Assembly: GCA_002310095.1 (NCBI GenBank)
Contig: DBYH01000010.1
Coordinates: forward strand, 1-64,000
Length of the DNA: 64,000 bases
Direction of reading: 5' to 3'
Source: Firmicutes bacterium UBA1191
GTDB lineage: Bacteria; Bacillota; Clostridia; Peptostreptococcales; Anaerovoracaceae
Part shown: one piece after another, positions 17,778 to 25,103 of the stretch
Position numbering within the stretch: position 1 is the first letter of the stretch
Layout of the letters: the number at the start of each line of letters is the position of its first letter
The notes under the pieces: generated by a model
What the model saw: only the letters and a program-made list of their open reading frames with translations
The model's database searches: none
What the model was told of the DNA's origin: nothing
Program-made: the position numbers and the translations under genes

Positions 17778-18557
17778 ATGAAATATAATGAGTTTATTGA
17801 GCTGATGGAGGAGATTGCTCCTACAGAAGCATATAAGGAAATCGACAACTCCGGTCCGCAGATTGTAAGCGGCGCGGAGGACGTTCGTACGGTTCTCGTG
17901 TGTCTGGAGATCAACATGGACGTGCTGAAAGAGGCGGAAGAGAAGGGTGCCGACATGATCGTCACCCATCATCCGCTGATATTCACTCCGGAGCAGTGCA
18001 TAGATTACAGTGATTTCCCGGGCAGATACATTCATGAGTGTGTCAGAAAGGGCATAAGTGTCTATTCGGCTCATCTGTCATTCGACTTCGCCGACAAGGG
18101 CAACAATACATACCTGGCGTATTTGCTTGGTCTGACCTATGTTGAGCCTGGATCCCTTGAAGATGAGTACAGGGGTTTCTTCGAGAAGCCGATGAGATTC
18201 GGTGAGGCTGTCAGACATGTGGAAGAGGCTCTTGACCTTCCTGAGAATTATGTGAGATGCGTCGACGGAGGGAAAGAAGAAATCAGGACGGTAGGCATTT
18301 GCACGGGCGCGGGAGGAGGCTGCATTCCGAAGGCCGTGAAGCACGGATGCGATCTTTTCGTTACGGGAGACCTTAAACTGCACGAGGCTCAGTACGCCAA
18401 GGCGTGCGGTCTGTCGGTCATCGACGCGGGCCACTACGGCACGGAGAAGATCTTCGTGGAGAACATGGCTCATCAGATTTACGCAAAAGCAGCCGACAAG
18501 GGTCTTGACATCGATGTTATAATGGCTGAGGCGAATACAAATCCGTATACATTATGA
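17778..18557 (+). CDS. Nif3-like dinuclear metal centre protein
   Basis: This 259-residue protein belongs to the Nif3/GTP cyclohydrolase I type 2 family (YqfO in Bacillus). The metal ligands are visible in VTHHPLIF (His64, His65) and near the C-terminus in DAGHYGTEK (a His and a Glu). This is the compact form without the central insert that makes Bacillus YqfO about 370 residues. The true substrate of the family remains unclear. It lies downstream of trmK as in many Firmicutes, but here a 126-base structured gap separates the two. AAAGGAG precedes the ATG by 8 bases. RNase P RNA follows immediately. Confidence 0.9.
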   Translation: MKYNEFIELMEEIAPTEAYKEIDNSGPQIVSGAEDVRTVLVCLEINMDVLKEAEEKGADMIVTHHPLIFTPEQCIDYSDFPGRYIHECVRKGISVYSAHLSFDFADKGNNTYLAYLLGLTYVEPGSLEDEYRGFFEKPMRFGEAVRHVEEALDLPENYVRCVDGGKEEIRTVGICTGAGGGCIPKAVKHGCDLFVTGDLKLHEAQYAKACGLSVIDAGHYGTEKIFVENMAHQIYAKAADKGLDIDVIMAEANTNPYTL

Positions 18558-18567
18558 ATTGAATACA

Positions 18568-18923
18568 TGCCTGGGTAAGACAGACAATCGCGCGTCGCTT
18601 CGGCGGCGTGAGGAAAGTCCGGGCTCCGCAGGGCGAGGATGCCGGATAACGTCCGGCGTAGGTAACTATAGGGAAAGTGCAACAGAAACATACCGCCGCG
18701 CAAGCGGTAAGGGTGAAATCGTGAGGTAAGAGCTCACGGGGGCGCATGGTAACATGTGTCTCGTGTAAACCCCATCCGGAGCAAGACCAGAATGGGCGTA
18801 CGGCTTCGGCCGGGCAGTTGCCCGCTGCCGCCCGGAAGGTAGGTCGCTGGAGCATGCCGGAGACGGTATGTCGAGATAGATGATTGTCAGATACAGAACC
18901 CGGCTTATGTCTTGCCCGGGACA
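18568..18923 (+). ncRNA. rnpB: RNase P RNA, bacterial type A
   Basis: The universal core elements are in order: GAGGAAAGTCCGGGCTCC near the 5' end, AGGGTGAAATCGTGAGGTAAGAGCTCAC in the middle (given here as positions 18710-18738), GTAAACCCCATCC, AGATAGATGATTG and ACAGAACCCGGCTTA at the 3' end. The terminal P1 helix pairs CTGGGTAAGACA with TGTCTTGCCCGGG, which sets the approximate ends. It is the catalytic RNA that removes tRNA 5' leaders. The P15 loop has a GGAGC near the CCA-binding region. Ends are good to a few bases. A tRNA gene follows 73 bases later. Confidence 0.96.
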
Positions 18924-18957
18924 AAAAACAACAGGCAAAATTAATTCAAAAAACATC

Positions 18958-18985
18958 TTGAATTTATAAATTCATAATGTATAAT
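18958..18985 (+). promoter_or_regulatory. Promoter of the tRNA-Leu gene
   Basis: TTGAAT, a 16-base AT-rich spacer and a perfect TATAAT end 11 bases before the tRNA 5' end. Confidence 0.75.
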
Positions 18986-18996
18986 AGAGAAGCCAT

Positions 18997-19083
18997 GCGG
19001 ATATGGCGGAACTGGCAGACGCGCACGGTTCAGGTCCGTGTCGGAGCAATTCGGTGGAGGTTCGAATCCTCTTATCCGCACCA
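18997..19083 (+). tRNA. tRNA-Leu, anticodon CAG
   Basis: The acceptor stem GCGGATA pairs with TATCCGC, followed by A and an encoded CCA. The anticodon stem CACGG/CCGTG encloses loop TTCAGGT, giving anticodon CAG, which reads CTG. The T arm GGTTCGAATCC and a long variable arm (TCGGAGCAATTCGGT region) are those of a class II tRNA, as expected for leucine. Confidence 0.97.
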
Positions 19084-19090
19084 GAAAAGA

Positions 19091-19120
19091 CGGCTGATGA
19101 TCAGCCGCCTTTTTTTCTTT
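19091..19120. terminator. Terminator after tRNA-Leu, usable from both sides
   Basis: CGGCTGA and TCAGCCG form a 7-bp stem with a TGA loop, followed on the + strand by CCTTTTTTTCTTTTT. On the - strand the stem is followed by TCTTTTC, so it may also end mscL transcripts. Confidence 0.85.
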
Positions 19121-19129
19121 TTGTGAGAA

Positions 19130-19159
19130 TGTGTCAAACGAACCGTCCTTTTTGACACA
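19130..19159. repeat. REP-like palindromic element
   Basis: TGTGTCAAA and TTTGACACA are perfect 9-base inverted arms around CGAACCGTCCTT. From memory, the combination of a TGTGTCAAA arm with an AACCGTCC core is a recurrent palindromic repeat in Clostridia and other bacteria, often near REP-associated (Y1) transposases. I saw only this copy in the window and no transposase. It ends directly at the mscL stop codon. Confidence 0.45.
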
Positions 19160-19570
19160 TTATTCCTTCAGTTCGGAAGTGCAGTGCGGGCATCTCGTCG
19201 CGCCGATAGGGATCTCCTGCAGGCAGAAAGGGCACTCCTTGGTTGTAGGCTCTTCTTCCTCTTCTTCCTTCTTGCCGACCTTAGCTGCTTTGTTCATGGC
19301 CTTGATGATGCAGAACAGAACAAGAGCTACGATTACGAAGTTTACGATGGCCATGATGAAGGCGCCGTACTGGAGCTTAACACCGTTGACAGTCGCAACC
19401 AGATGGTTGAAGTCGACCTTGACGAACATTCCGATAATCGGTGAGATGATGTTGTCGACCAGGGCCGTCACGATGGCGGTGAACGCAGCGCCAATGATAA
19501 TGCCTATGGCCATGTCCATTACATTGCCGCGGAGGGCAAATTCCTTGAATTCACTAATAAAACTCTTCAT
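19160..19570 (-). CDS. mscL: Large-conductance mechanosensitive channel with zinc-ribbon tail
   Basis: This 136-residue protein is a pressure-relief channel of the cytoplasmic membrane. The N-terminal amphipathic helix is FISEFKEFALRGNVMDMAIG, TM1 follows to about residue 45, a short periplasmic loop covers 52-68, and TM2 lies at about 70-90. An acidic linker (EEEEEE) leads to a C-terminal zinc-ribbon with CPFC (113-116) and CPHC (127-130). That tail replaces the usual C-terminal helical bundle and occurs in a number of Clostridia-type MscL proteins. It is a single gene with its own promoter at 19600-19628. Confidence 0.96.
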   Translation of the reverse strand: MKSFISEFKEFALRGNVMDMAIGIIIGAAFTAIVTALVDNIISPIIGMFVKVDFNHLVATVNGVKLQYGAFIMAIVNFVIVALVLFCIIKAMNKAAKVGKKEEEEEEPTTKECPFCLQEIPIGATRCPHCTSELKE

Positions 19571-19599
19571 TTCCAGTCTCCTTTATATCAAACAATGTG

Positions 19600-19628
19600 T
19601 TTATAATTCCGAAGCCATTATAACACAA
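19600..19628 (-). promoter_or_regulatory. Promoter of mscL
   Basis: On the - strand, TTGTGT, a 17-base spacer and TATAAA lie 30 bases before the mscL ATG, with AAAGGAG between. A second TATAAT lies within the spacer. Confidence 0.6.
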
Positions 19629-19662
19629 AATACTGGTTTGGATTACGCATCTTATCTTATTA

Positions 19663-19691
19663 TTGCCTAATCTGGATTAATATAGTACAAT
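19663..19691 (+). promoter_or_regulatory. Promoter of the Rrf2 regulator gene, with overlapping inverted repeat
   Basis: TTGCCT, a 17-base spacer and TACAAT precede the regulator start by about 38 bases. ATTGCC at the -35 box and GGCAAT at about 19698-19703 form a spaced inverted repeat spanning the promoter, which could be an autoregulatory site. Confidence 0.55.
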
Positions 19692-19728
19692 TACCTCGGC
19701 AATAATAATGCAAAGGCAGGGGAGATTT

Positions 19729-20121
19729 ATGATCATTACCAAGAGAAGTGATTACGCTCTGAGAGTATGCAGGGTGCTGAAGGACGGAAAGACTCACAAT
19801 GTCCGGGACATCTGCGAGCAGGAGGATATTCCGAAAGCCTTCGCCTATAAGATAATAAGAGAGCTCGAGCAGAGCGGCATCGTCAAGTCCGAGCGCGGAA
19901 AAGAGGGTGGTTACTACCTCAATAGAAAGCTTGAGGATCTGACCGTCTACGACATAGTCAGCGTCACTGAAGAGGACCTGGCGATTGTCCACTGCATGAA
20001 GGAAGACTGCGGAAGGAATCAGGCGGACATCCCTTGCAGGATGCACATCGAGCTTGAGCGAATCCAGAAGATGCTGGAGGCTGAACTGAAAAAGAAACCT
20101 ATATCGGACATCATAGGCTGA
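19729..20121 (+). CDS. Rrf2-family transcriptional regulator, possible Fe-S sensor
   Basis: This 130-residue winged helix-turn-helix protein of the Rrf2 family has the typical start MIITKRSDYALRV, the recognition region DIPKAFAYKIIRELEQSG and the wing GGYYLNR. Three cysteines at about 90, 95 and 104 (CMKEDCGRNQADIPC) are spaced roughly as in IscR/NsrR-type Fe-S sensors. The ATG at 19729 has GGGGAG 4 bases before it; an upstream in-frame ATG at 19708 has none. It stands alone, 8 kb from iscS-iscU, which may still be its target. It runs tail-to-tail into the rluA-type gene with only 2 bases between stops. Confidence 0.85.
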   Translation: MIITKRSDYALRVCRVLKDGKTHNVRDICEQEDIPKAFAYKIIRELEQSGIVKSERGKEGGYYLNRKLEDLTVYDIVSVTEEDLAIVHCMKEDCGRNQADIPCRMHIELERIQKMLEAELKKKPISDIIG

Positions 20122-20123
20122 TA

Positions 20124-21014
20124 TCAGAGAGACAGTTTTTTGATGGCGTCTTTCATGTCATCAGGAAGAGGAGCCGTAAATTCTACAGGCTCTTTTTTTA
20201 TCGGATGAATAAGTGAGAGCTTTGCTGCGTGGAGAGCCTGGCGGCCAATTACGGAACGATCTTCTTCGCCGTAAAGGGTGTCCCCTGCGACAGGATGTTC
20301 AATGTGGGACATGTGGACTCTGATCTGATGAGTCCTGCCGGTTTCCAGAAGAAGTTCAACGAGAGTGTGATTCTTCAGACGCTGAATAACTTCATAATGA
20401 GTAACTGAAGGAGCGCCGCTTTCGATGACGCCTCTTCTTACATCGTTCGGGTCGGGTCTTCCGATAGGAAGGTCTATGGTACCGCTTTCGGACTCCAGTT
20501 CGCCCTTAACGATGGCGACATATCTCTTGTGGATCCTGCCGTTTCTCATCTGGTCGGTGATGTGGTTCTGGCAGTACGCGTTCTTGGCAACGAGAAGAAG
20601 ACCGGAGGTGTCTCTGTCCAGTCTGTTCACGAAGCGGATCTTGAAAATATCGCCGGTCTTTTCGATGTAATTTGAAATGGCGTTGGCGATAGTACCGGCC
20701 GGGTGGCCTTTGGTCGGGTGCACCACTATACCGGGCTGCTTGTTGATGACCATGAGATCGTCATCTTCAAAAACAATATCGATGGGAATGTCTTCCGGCG
20801 GGAAGTTACTGTGCTCATCGGGAAGGGTGATGCTGATGACATCGCCTTCGTTGACTTTGTGCCAGCCTTCGGCATACTCGCCGTTTCTCATGGTGAGTTT
20901 CTCGCGCTTGATTCTGTTTCTCAGGCGCGCCGAAAAATCGAAGTACTGCCGTGTTATCTGGCGGACTTCCATACCATCGTCTTCACTTGTTACAACATGG
21001 CGGAATTCGGTCAT
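20124..21014 (-). CDS. RluA-family RNA pseudouridine synthase
   Basis: This 296-residue enzyme isomerises uridine to pseudouridine in rRNA or tRNA. An S4-like N-terminal region (about 10-60) precedes the catalytic domain. The catalytic aspartate is Asp133 in RLDRDTSGLL, and the downstream motif LLETGRTHQIRVHM is also diagnostic. The architecture resembles RluD, but clostridial genomes carry several paralogues, so the target nucleotides are not assigned. It follows nadK with a one-base overlap (TAATG-like junction) and is the last gene of the pepF-nadK string. Confidence 0.92.
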   Translation of the reverse strand: MTEFRHVVTSEDDGMEVRQITRQYFDFSARLRNRIKREKLTMRNGEYAEGWHKVNEGDVISITLPDEHSNFPPEDIPIDIVFEDDDLMVINKQPGIVVHPTKGHPAGTIANAISNYIEKTGDIFKIRFVNRLDRDTSGLLLVAKNAYCQNHITDQMRNGRIHKRYVAIVKGELESESGTIDLPIGRPDPNDVRRGVIESGAPSVTHYEVIQRLKNHTLVELLLETGRTHQIRVHMSHIEHPVAGDTLYGEEDRSVIGRQALHAAKLSLIHPIKKEPVEFTAPLPDDMKDAIKKLSL

Positions 21015-21817
21015 TAGAGGAACTTCTCTTTTACTTTGTTCCAGAAATCATAGTCGCTGAATCTGATCAGATTGACGCACTTATCGGCGGTTCTTACTTC
21101 GATTTCCTTCAGGTGGGAGTATCCTTTTTCTATGCCGTCGCCGGTTATGTAGATGATCTTGTCTGATTCTTCAGGCACTATGCCGAGAGTCAGATCCGAC
21201 GGCAGCAGAATGCTGGAAGTAAAGGACCTGTAAGCAGTCGTGTTCATAGGAGCGATAGGGGTGACCTGGAGAAGATTGAGTCTCGGGTCGACTATGGATC
21301 CTCCAACAGAATAGTTGTATGCGGTACTGCCTGCGGAAGTCGCGACGAGTATGCCGTCTCCGCTGAATCTTTCGATCGGCTTGCCGCCTATGGAAAGGTC
21401 GAAGTGAATGGAGTAGGCGTTGCTACCTGTGATTGCCAGCTCATTGAGGGCTATGTGGGTCGATGTATTGCCCTCGGCGTCAGTCGCTTTGCACATTACA
21501 GTACCAAGTTTCTGTATAGTATAGTTGCCACGTTCGTAGTCAGCCAGGAACTGGTCGAAATCCTCAGGCCATACTTCCTGGAAGAAACCGAGATGGCCGG
21601 TGTTTATTCCGACTATGGGCGTTTCCGGGAAGTCGCAGCGGTGCATAGTGCGCAGAAAAGCGCCGTCTCCGCCTATGCATATGAGAAGTTCGGCTTCATT
21701 GTCATAGCCATCGGTGACTTTGTATCCCTTTGAAGTGAGCTTCTGCTTCAGCAGAGTTTCAACATCAGCGGAAAGGGTTGTTTCGTTGGTGAATACAGAT
21801 ACGATTCCGGTTTTCAT
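21014..21817 (-). CDS. nadK: NAD kinase
   Basis: This 267-residue enzyme phosphorylates NAD to NADP with ATP or polyphosphate. The signature GGDG is at 49-52, followed by FLRTMH. The second motif NTGHLGF, the NELAITG segment and the glycine-rich DGILVATSAGSTAYNYS complete the family set. The length is typical for Firmicutes. It starts directly after the pepF stop codon and overlaps the pseudouridine synthase by one base, indicating co-translation. NadE is encoded 5 kb away, so both final steps of NAD(P) supply are in the window. Confidence 0.95.
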   Translation of the reverse strand: MKTGIVSVFTNETTLSADVETLLKQKLTSKGYKVTDGYDNEAELLICIGGDGAFLRTMHRCDFPETPIVGINTGHLGFFQEVWPEDFDQFLADYERGNYTIQKLGTVMCKATDAEGNTSTHIALNELAITGSNAYSIHFDLSIGGKPIERFSGDGILVATSAGSTAYNYSVGGSIVDPRLNLLQVTPIAPMNTTAYRSFTSSILLPSDLTLGIVPEESDKIIYITGDGIEKGYSHLKEIEVRTADKCVNLIRFSDYDFWNKVKEKFL

Positions 21818-23623
21818 CTATCCTACCATTCCTTCAAATTCATCAAGAAGTTCATTGAACTTATCCATTGCTTTTCTAATTGGTTCAGGACTTGACATGT
21901 CGACGCCCGCTATCTTCAGAAGCTCGATAGGGTAGTCGGATTCGCCGGTCCTGAGAAAATCTATGTAATCCGCGGCCGCGGATTTTCCCTCTGTGAGGAT
22001 CCTGCTGCTTATTGCCGTGGCGGCGGAGTATCCTGTCGCGTACTTGTAAACGTAGAAGGCGTTGTAGAAGTGCGGTATGCGCGCCCACTCATAACGTATT
22101 GTGTCATCGCGTTCGACGGCAGGTCCGTAGTACTTGTCGTTCATGGCCTGGTACTGGTCGCACATCCACTCGCCTGTGAGGACCTGACCCGCTTCAATAG
22201 CCTTATGTGTTATGTCCTCAAATTCAGCGAACATAGTCTGCCTGAAGAGGGTGGTTCTGAACTCCTCGAGATACATGTTGAGCAGGTACTTCCTCATGTT
22301 CTTGTTGGTCTCTTTTTCCAGGAGATAGTTCATGAGCAGAGCCTCGTTTACGGTTGAGGCAGTCTCCGCCGTGAAGATGGAATGGCTGCCGTAGACGTAA
22401 GGCTGCGTGTCTCTTGTGTATCTCGAGTGCATGGAGTGACCCATCTCGTGAACCAGCGTAAAGACGTCTTTCAGTGTGTCCGTATAGTTCAGCAGAATGT
22501 AAGGGTAGCTGTCGTAACAGCCGAAGCTGTAGGCTCCGCTGGTCTTGCCTTTGTTTTCGTAAACGTCGATCCAGCCCTGGCTGACGCCTTTGCTCATCTT
22601 GCTGATGTAGTCCCTGCCCAGAGGCTTCAGAGCCTCCCGCATTATATCCACACCTTCCTCGAAGGTGATCTTTCTGTTCGGGATCTTTATGAGAGGCACG
22701 TACATGTCGTACATGTACATCTTGTCCAGTCCAAGCAGTTTCTTTCTCAGTTCAACATATCTGTGCATCGAAGGCAGGTTTTCGTTGACCACGTTCACCA
22801 GATTGTCGTAGACGGCGCCCGGAATGTTGTCGCCTGAAAGGGCGGCTTCACGGGATGAGCCGAAACTGCGTATTCTGGAAACAACAACGTCCGTTTTGGT
22901 GTTGTAGTTGTAGGCTGTCGAAATCGTGTTGATGAGATTTTTGTATGCGTCGTACATGGAATTGTACGCGGATTCGCGGAGAACCCGGTCCTTTGACTCC
23001 ATGTGCTTTATGTAAGAGCCGTGGGTGACAGGGTGCTTCCTGCCTTTGCAGTCCACCGCGTCGGCGAACTTGATATCCGCGTTGTTGAGCAGGGTGAAGA
23101 TATCGTTGGTCGCTCCGGTGATTTCGCCCATCTGCGCCATGACGGCTTCTTCTTTCTTGCCCAGAACGTGCTTCTTCTGACGCAGAGCGTCGAGAATCAG
23201 GAATTCGTATGTCTTCAGCCTAGGGTTCTCTTTGATGAATCCGAGAAGGGTGCTTCTTTTGATGGAGAGCAGCTCCGGAGTGAAGAATGAAGTAACGGCG
23301 GAAACATAGGCGATTACGGCCATGGTCTTGTCTGTCATGCCCTGGTAATAGCTGTTCGAGTTGTCCTCGTCGCGCCTCATGCGCGCGTAAACGTAAATCT
23401 TCTCAAGCTTTCTCATGAGCCTGTCGCTCTCCGAAAGGGCAGAATAAAGGGATTCGGCGCTGTCGCCCAGGTGTCCGGCGTATTTAGCGGCGAATCTGTC
23501 GGCCTGTTTTCTGATCTTTTTCAGGTCCGGATCTATGCGGCTTTCGTCGCTGATCATCGCTTCGATGTTCCACTTGTACTTCGGATCGATCTTATCTCTG
23601 GTTTTAAGTCCCTTTGAAGTCAT
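21818..23623 (-). CDS. pepF: Oligoendopeptidase F (M3 zinc peptidase)
   Basis: This 601-residue cytoplasmic metallopeptidase cleaves oligopeptides of roughly 7-17 residues. The zinc site is HEMGH at 392-396, with the distal Glu in the following FTAETASTVNEALL stretch. Length and the N-terminal helical region match PepF. GGGGAGG lies just before the ATG. Its promoter overlaps the divergent murI promoter. In a peptide- and amino-acid-fermenting organism it probably contributes to peptide breakdown; no secretion signal is seen. Confidence 0.95.
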   Translation of the reverse strand: MTSKGLKTRDKIDPKYKWNIEAMISDESRIDPDLKKIRKQADRFAAKYAGHLGDSAESLYSALSESDRLMRKLEKIYVYARMRRDEDNSNSYYQGMTDKTMAVIAYVSAVTSFFTPELLSIKRSTLLGFIKENPRLKTYEFLILDALRQKKHVLGKKEEAVMAQMGEITGATNDIFTLLNNADIKFADAVDCKGRKHPVTHGSYIKHMESKDRVLRESAYNSMYDAYKNLINTISTAYNYNTKTDVVVSRIRSFGSSREAALSGDNIPGAVYDNLVNVVNENLPSMHRYVELRKKLLGLDKMYMYDMYVPLIKIPNRKITFEEGVDIMREALKPLGRDYISKMSKGVSQGWIDVYENKGKTSGAYSFGCYDSYPYILLNYTDTLKDVFTLVHEMGHSMHSRYTRDTQPYVYGSHSIFTAETASTVNEALLMNYLLEKETNKNMRKYLLNMYLEEFRTTLFRQTMFAEFEDITHKAIEAGQVLTGEWMCDQYQAMNDKYYGPAVERDDTIRYEWARIPHFYNAFYVYKYATGYSAATAISSRILTEGKSAAADYIDFLRTGESDYPIELLKIAGVDMSSPEPIRKAMDKFNELLDEFEGMVG

Positions 23624-23641
23624 TTTTTCCTCCCCGGCTGT

Positions 23642-23670
23642 TTTACTTTAATCCTGTCATATTGTATAAT
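23642..23670 (+). promoter_or_regulatory. Promoter of murI, overlapping the divergent pepF promoter
   Basis: TTTACT, a 17-base spacer and TATAAT lie about 40 bases before the murI ATG. Confidence 0.6.
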
Positions 23671-23689
23671 ATTTGAGTTGATTATTCAA
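23661..23689 (-). promoter_or_regulatory. Promoter of pepF
   Basis: On the - strand, TTGAAT, a 17-base spacer and TACAAT lie about 37 bases before the pepF ATG. The -10 boxes of the two divergent promoters share bases 23665-23666. Confidence 0.65.
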
Positions 23690-23711
23690 TAACAGAGAGG
23701 ATACACAGAGC

Positions 23712-24536
23712 ATGGACAACAGGCCTATCGGCTTCTTCGACTCAGGACTTGGCGGGCTTACCTGCATCCCTTATCTCATGAGGGAACTGCCTGAGGAAAA
23801 AATCATATATTTCGGCGACACAGCGAGAACACCTTACGGTTCCAAGGCGACCAGGACCATAAGGAATTTCAGCATGGAAATCGCCGATTTTCTCGTCAGA
23901 TCCGACGTCAAGATGATAGTCATCGCCTGCAACACGGTGAGCGCCACCTGCGTGGATGATCTGAAGGAGAAATTCCCGCAGATACCAATCATCGGAATCA
24001 TCGAACCGACGGCGAGATACGTCGCCACGTACAGGGGCGTCAAGGACAAAGTAGGCGTTATAGGAACGAAGGTTACCATCGCTTCCCACGCGTACAAAAG
24101 CAACATTCACAGGTACAACGACAGAATCAACATTCTGGAAAACCCTTGTCCTGCCTTTGTACCTCTAATCGAAGAGGGCATTATTGACAACGAGATCATG
24201 GACCTGACCATCAGGTACTACATGGATTCCTTCGTAAACGACAACAATCTGGACGCCATTGTTCTCGGCTGTACACATTATCCTCTGATCAAAAAGAACA
24301 TCGAGAGACTGTACCCGCAGCTGGACATCATCAATCCGTCTGAGATAGTCGCCAGGAGAATCAGGGAGACCCTCGACGACAGAGACGGTTTCGCGTCCGG
24401 TTCAGATTTCACGAACGTGTTCTACGCCAGCGACCTGAGCGAGAACTTCATCAACATGATCGACAACATATTCAGGGATGAGGAAAAGAAAGTTAAATTC
24501 CTCAACTTCGACCTGGAGAAGGAGACCGGACGATGA
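23712..24536 (+). CDS. murI: Glutamate racemase
   Basis: This 274-residue enzyme makes D-glutamate for peptidoglycan. The two catalytic cysteines are Cys73 (in IACNTVSA) and Cys187 (in LGCTHYPL). Asp10 and Ser11 in FFDSGLGG and His189 complete the active site. The ribosome site GAGAGGA is somewhat far (12 bases) from the ATG. The gene overlaps the next one by 4 bases (ATGA). It is cytoplasmic and essential in most bacteria. Confidence 0.96.
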   Translation: MDNRPIGFFDSGLGGLTCIPYLMRELPEEKIIYFGDTARTPYGSKATRTIRNFSMEIADFLVRSDVKMIVIACNTVSATCVDDLKEKFPQIPIIGIIEPTARYVATYRGVKDKVGVIGTKVTIASHAYKSNIHRYNDRINILENPCPAFVPLIEEGIIDNEIMDLTIRYYMDSFVNDNNLDAIVLGCTHYPLIKKNIERLYPQLDIINPSEIVARRIRETLDDRDGFASGSDFTNVFYASDLSENFINMIDNIFRDEEKKVKFLNFDLEKETGR

Positions 24537-25102
24537 ACTATTACGAACTTCTGGATTACCTTGATATAGACAGCGGTGCAGAACTCAAGTACTTCGAAGA
24601 CATGGCGGATCTGATCGAAAGCGACGAGTACATCGATCATGATGCGCTTCTTAAGATCTTCGAAGAGTCCGACTTCGTCACTACCGCTTCACTGATCGAT
24701 GAATACTTCAGCGATATTACAGGCGGTCTTCCGGCCGATTACGGCGAGATGTATTCACTTCTTGACCAGATCAGGCTGGAGCTTACGGGTCTTATCAGAA
24801 ACGCCTCCGCGGACGATCCTGACTCGGTGCGCAGCTTCACCGACAGGTTCTGCCGCTTCAGAAACTGGTACGTCTACGAAACTGAAGTCTCGGTTCTGGA
24901 CAGGACCGGAGAAGAGGAGGGGGACGCCCGCGAATACGAGCAGAGCGTACGCGACGCAATAGCCACCGCCAGGGCCGGAAAACTCAGCGGCGGCGAATTC
25001 GCTTTTGATTTTTCGACAGCACTGGACTACGACATAGATTACTACGCTATGTCATTTGCCGACCTCGTCGATTCAGTCGATGAGCAGGGGGACCTTCAGT
25101 GA
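24533..25102 (+). CDS. Acidic protein of unknown function
   Basis: This 189-residue protein is strongly acidic, with many Asp and Glu and few Lys, and is predicted mainly helical. It has no cysteine pairs, membrane segment, signal peptide or nucleotide-binding motif that I can see, apart from a single Cys in DRFCRFRNWYVYE near residue 105-118, the most distinctive stretch. I do not recognise the family. It overlaps murI by 4 bases and is followed 1 base later by the RarD-type transporter, so it is translated with both. Codon usage looks like that of its neighbours. It may be a lineage-specific protein. Confidence 0.7.
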   Translation: MNYYELLDYLDIDSGAELKYFEDMADLIESDEYIDHDALLKIFEESDFVTTASLIDEYFSDITGGLPADYGEMYSLLDQIRLELTGLIRNASADDPDSVRSFTDRFCRFRNWYVYETEVSVLDRTGEEEGDAREYEQSVRDAIATARAGKLSGGEFAFDFSTALDYDIDYYAMSFADLVDSVDEQGDLQ

Positions 25103-25103
25103 C

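Noticed and set aside
18517..18956. Antisense protein-coding frames across the RNase P RNA
   Set aside because: They lie on the reverse of a clear structured RNA and have no ribosome sites or recognisable domains.
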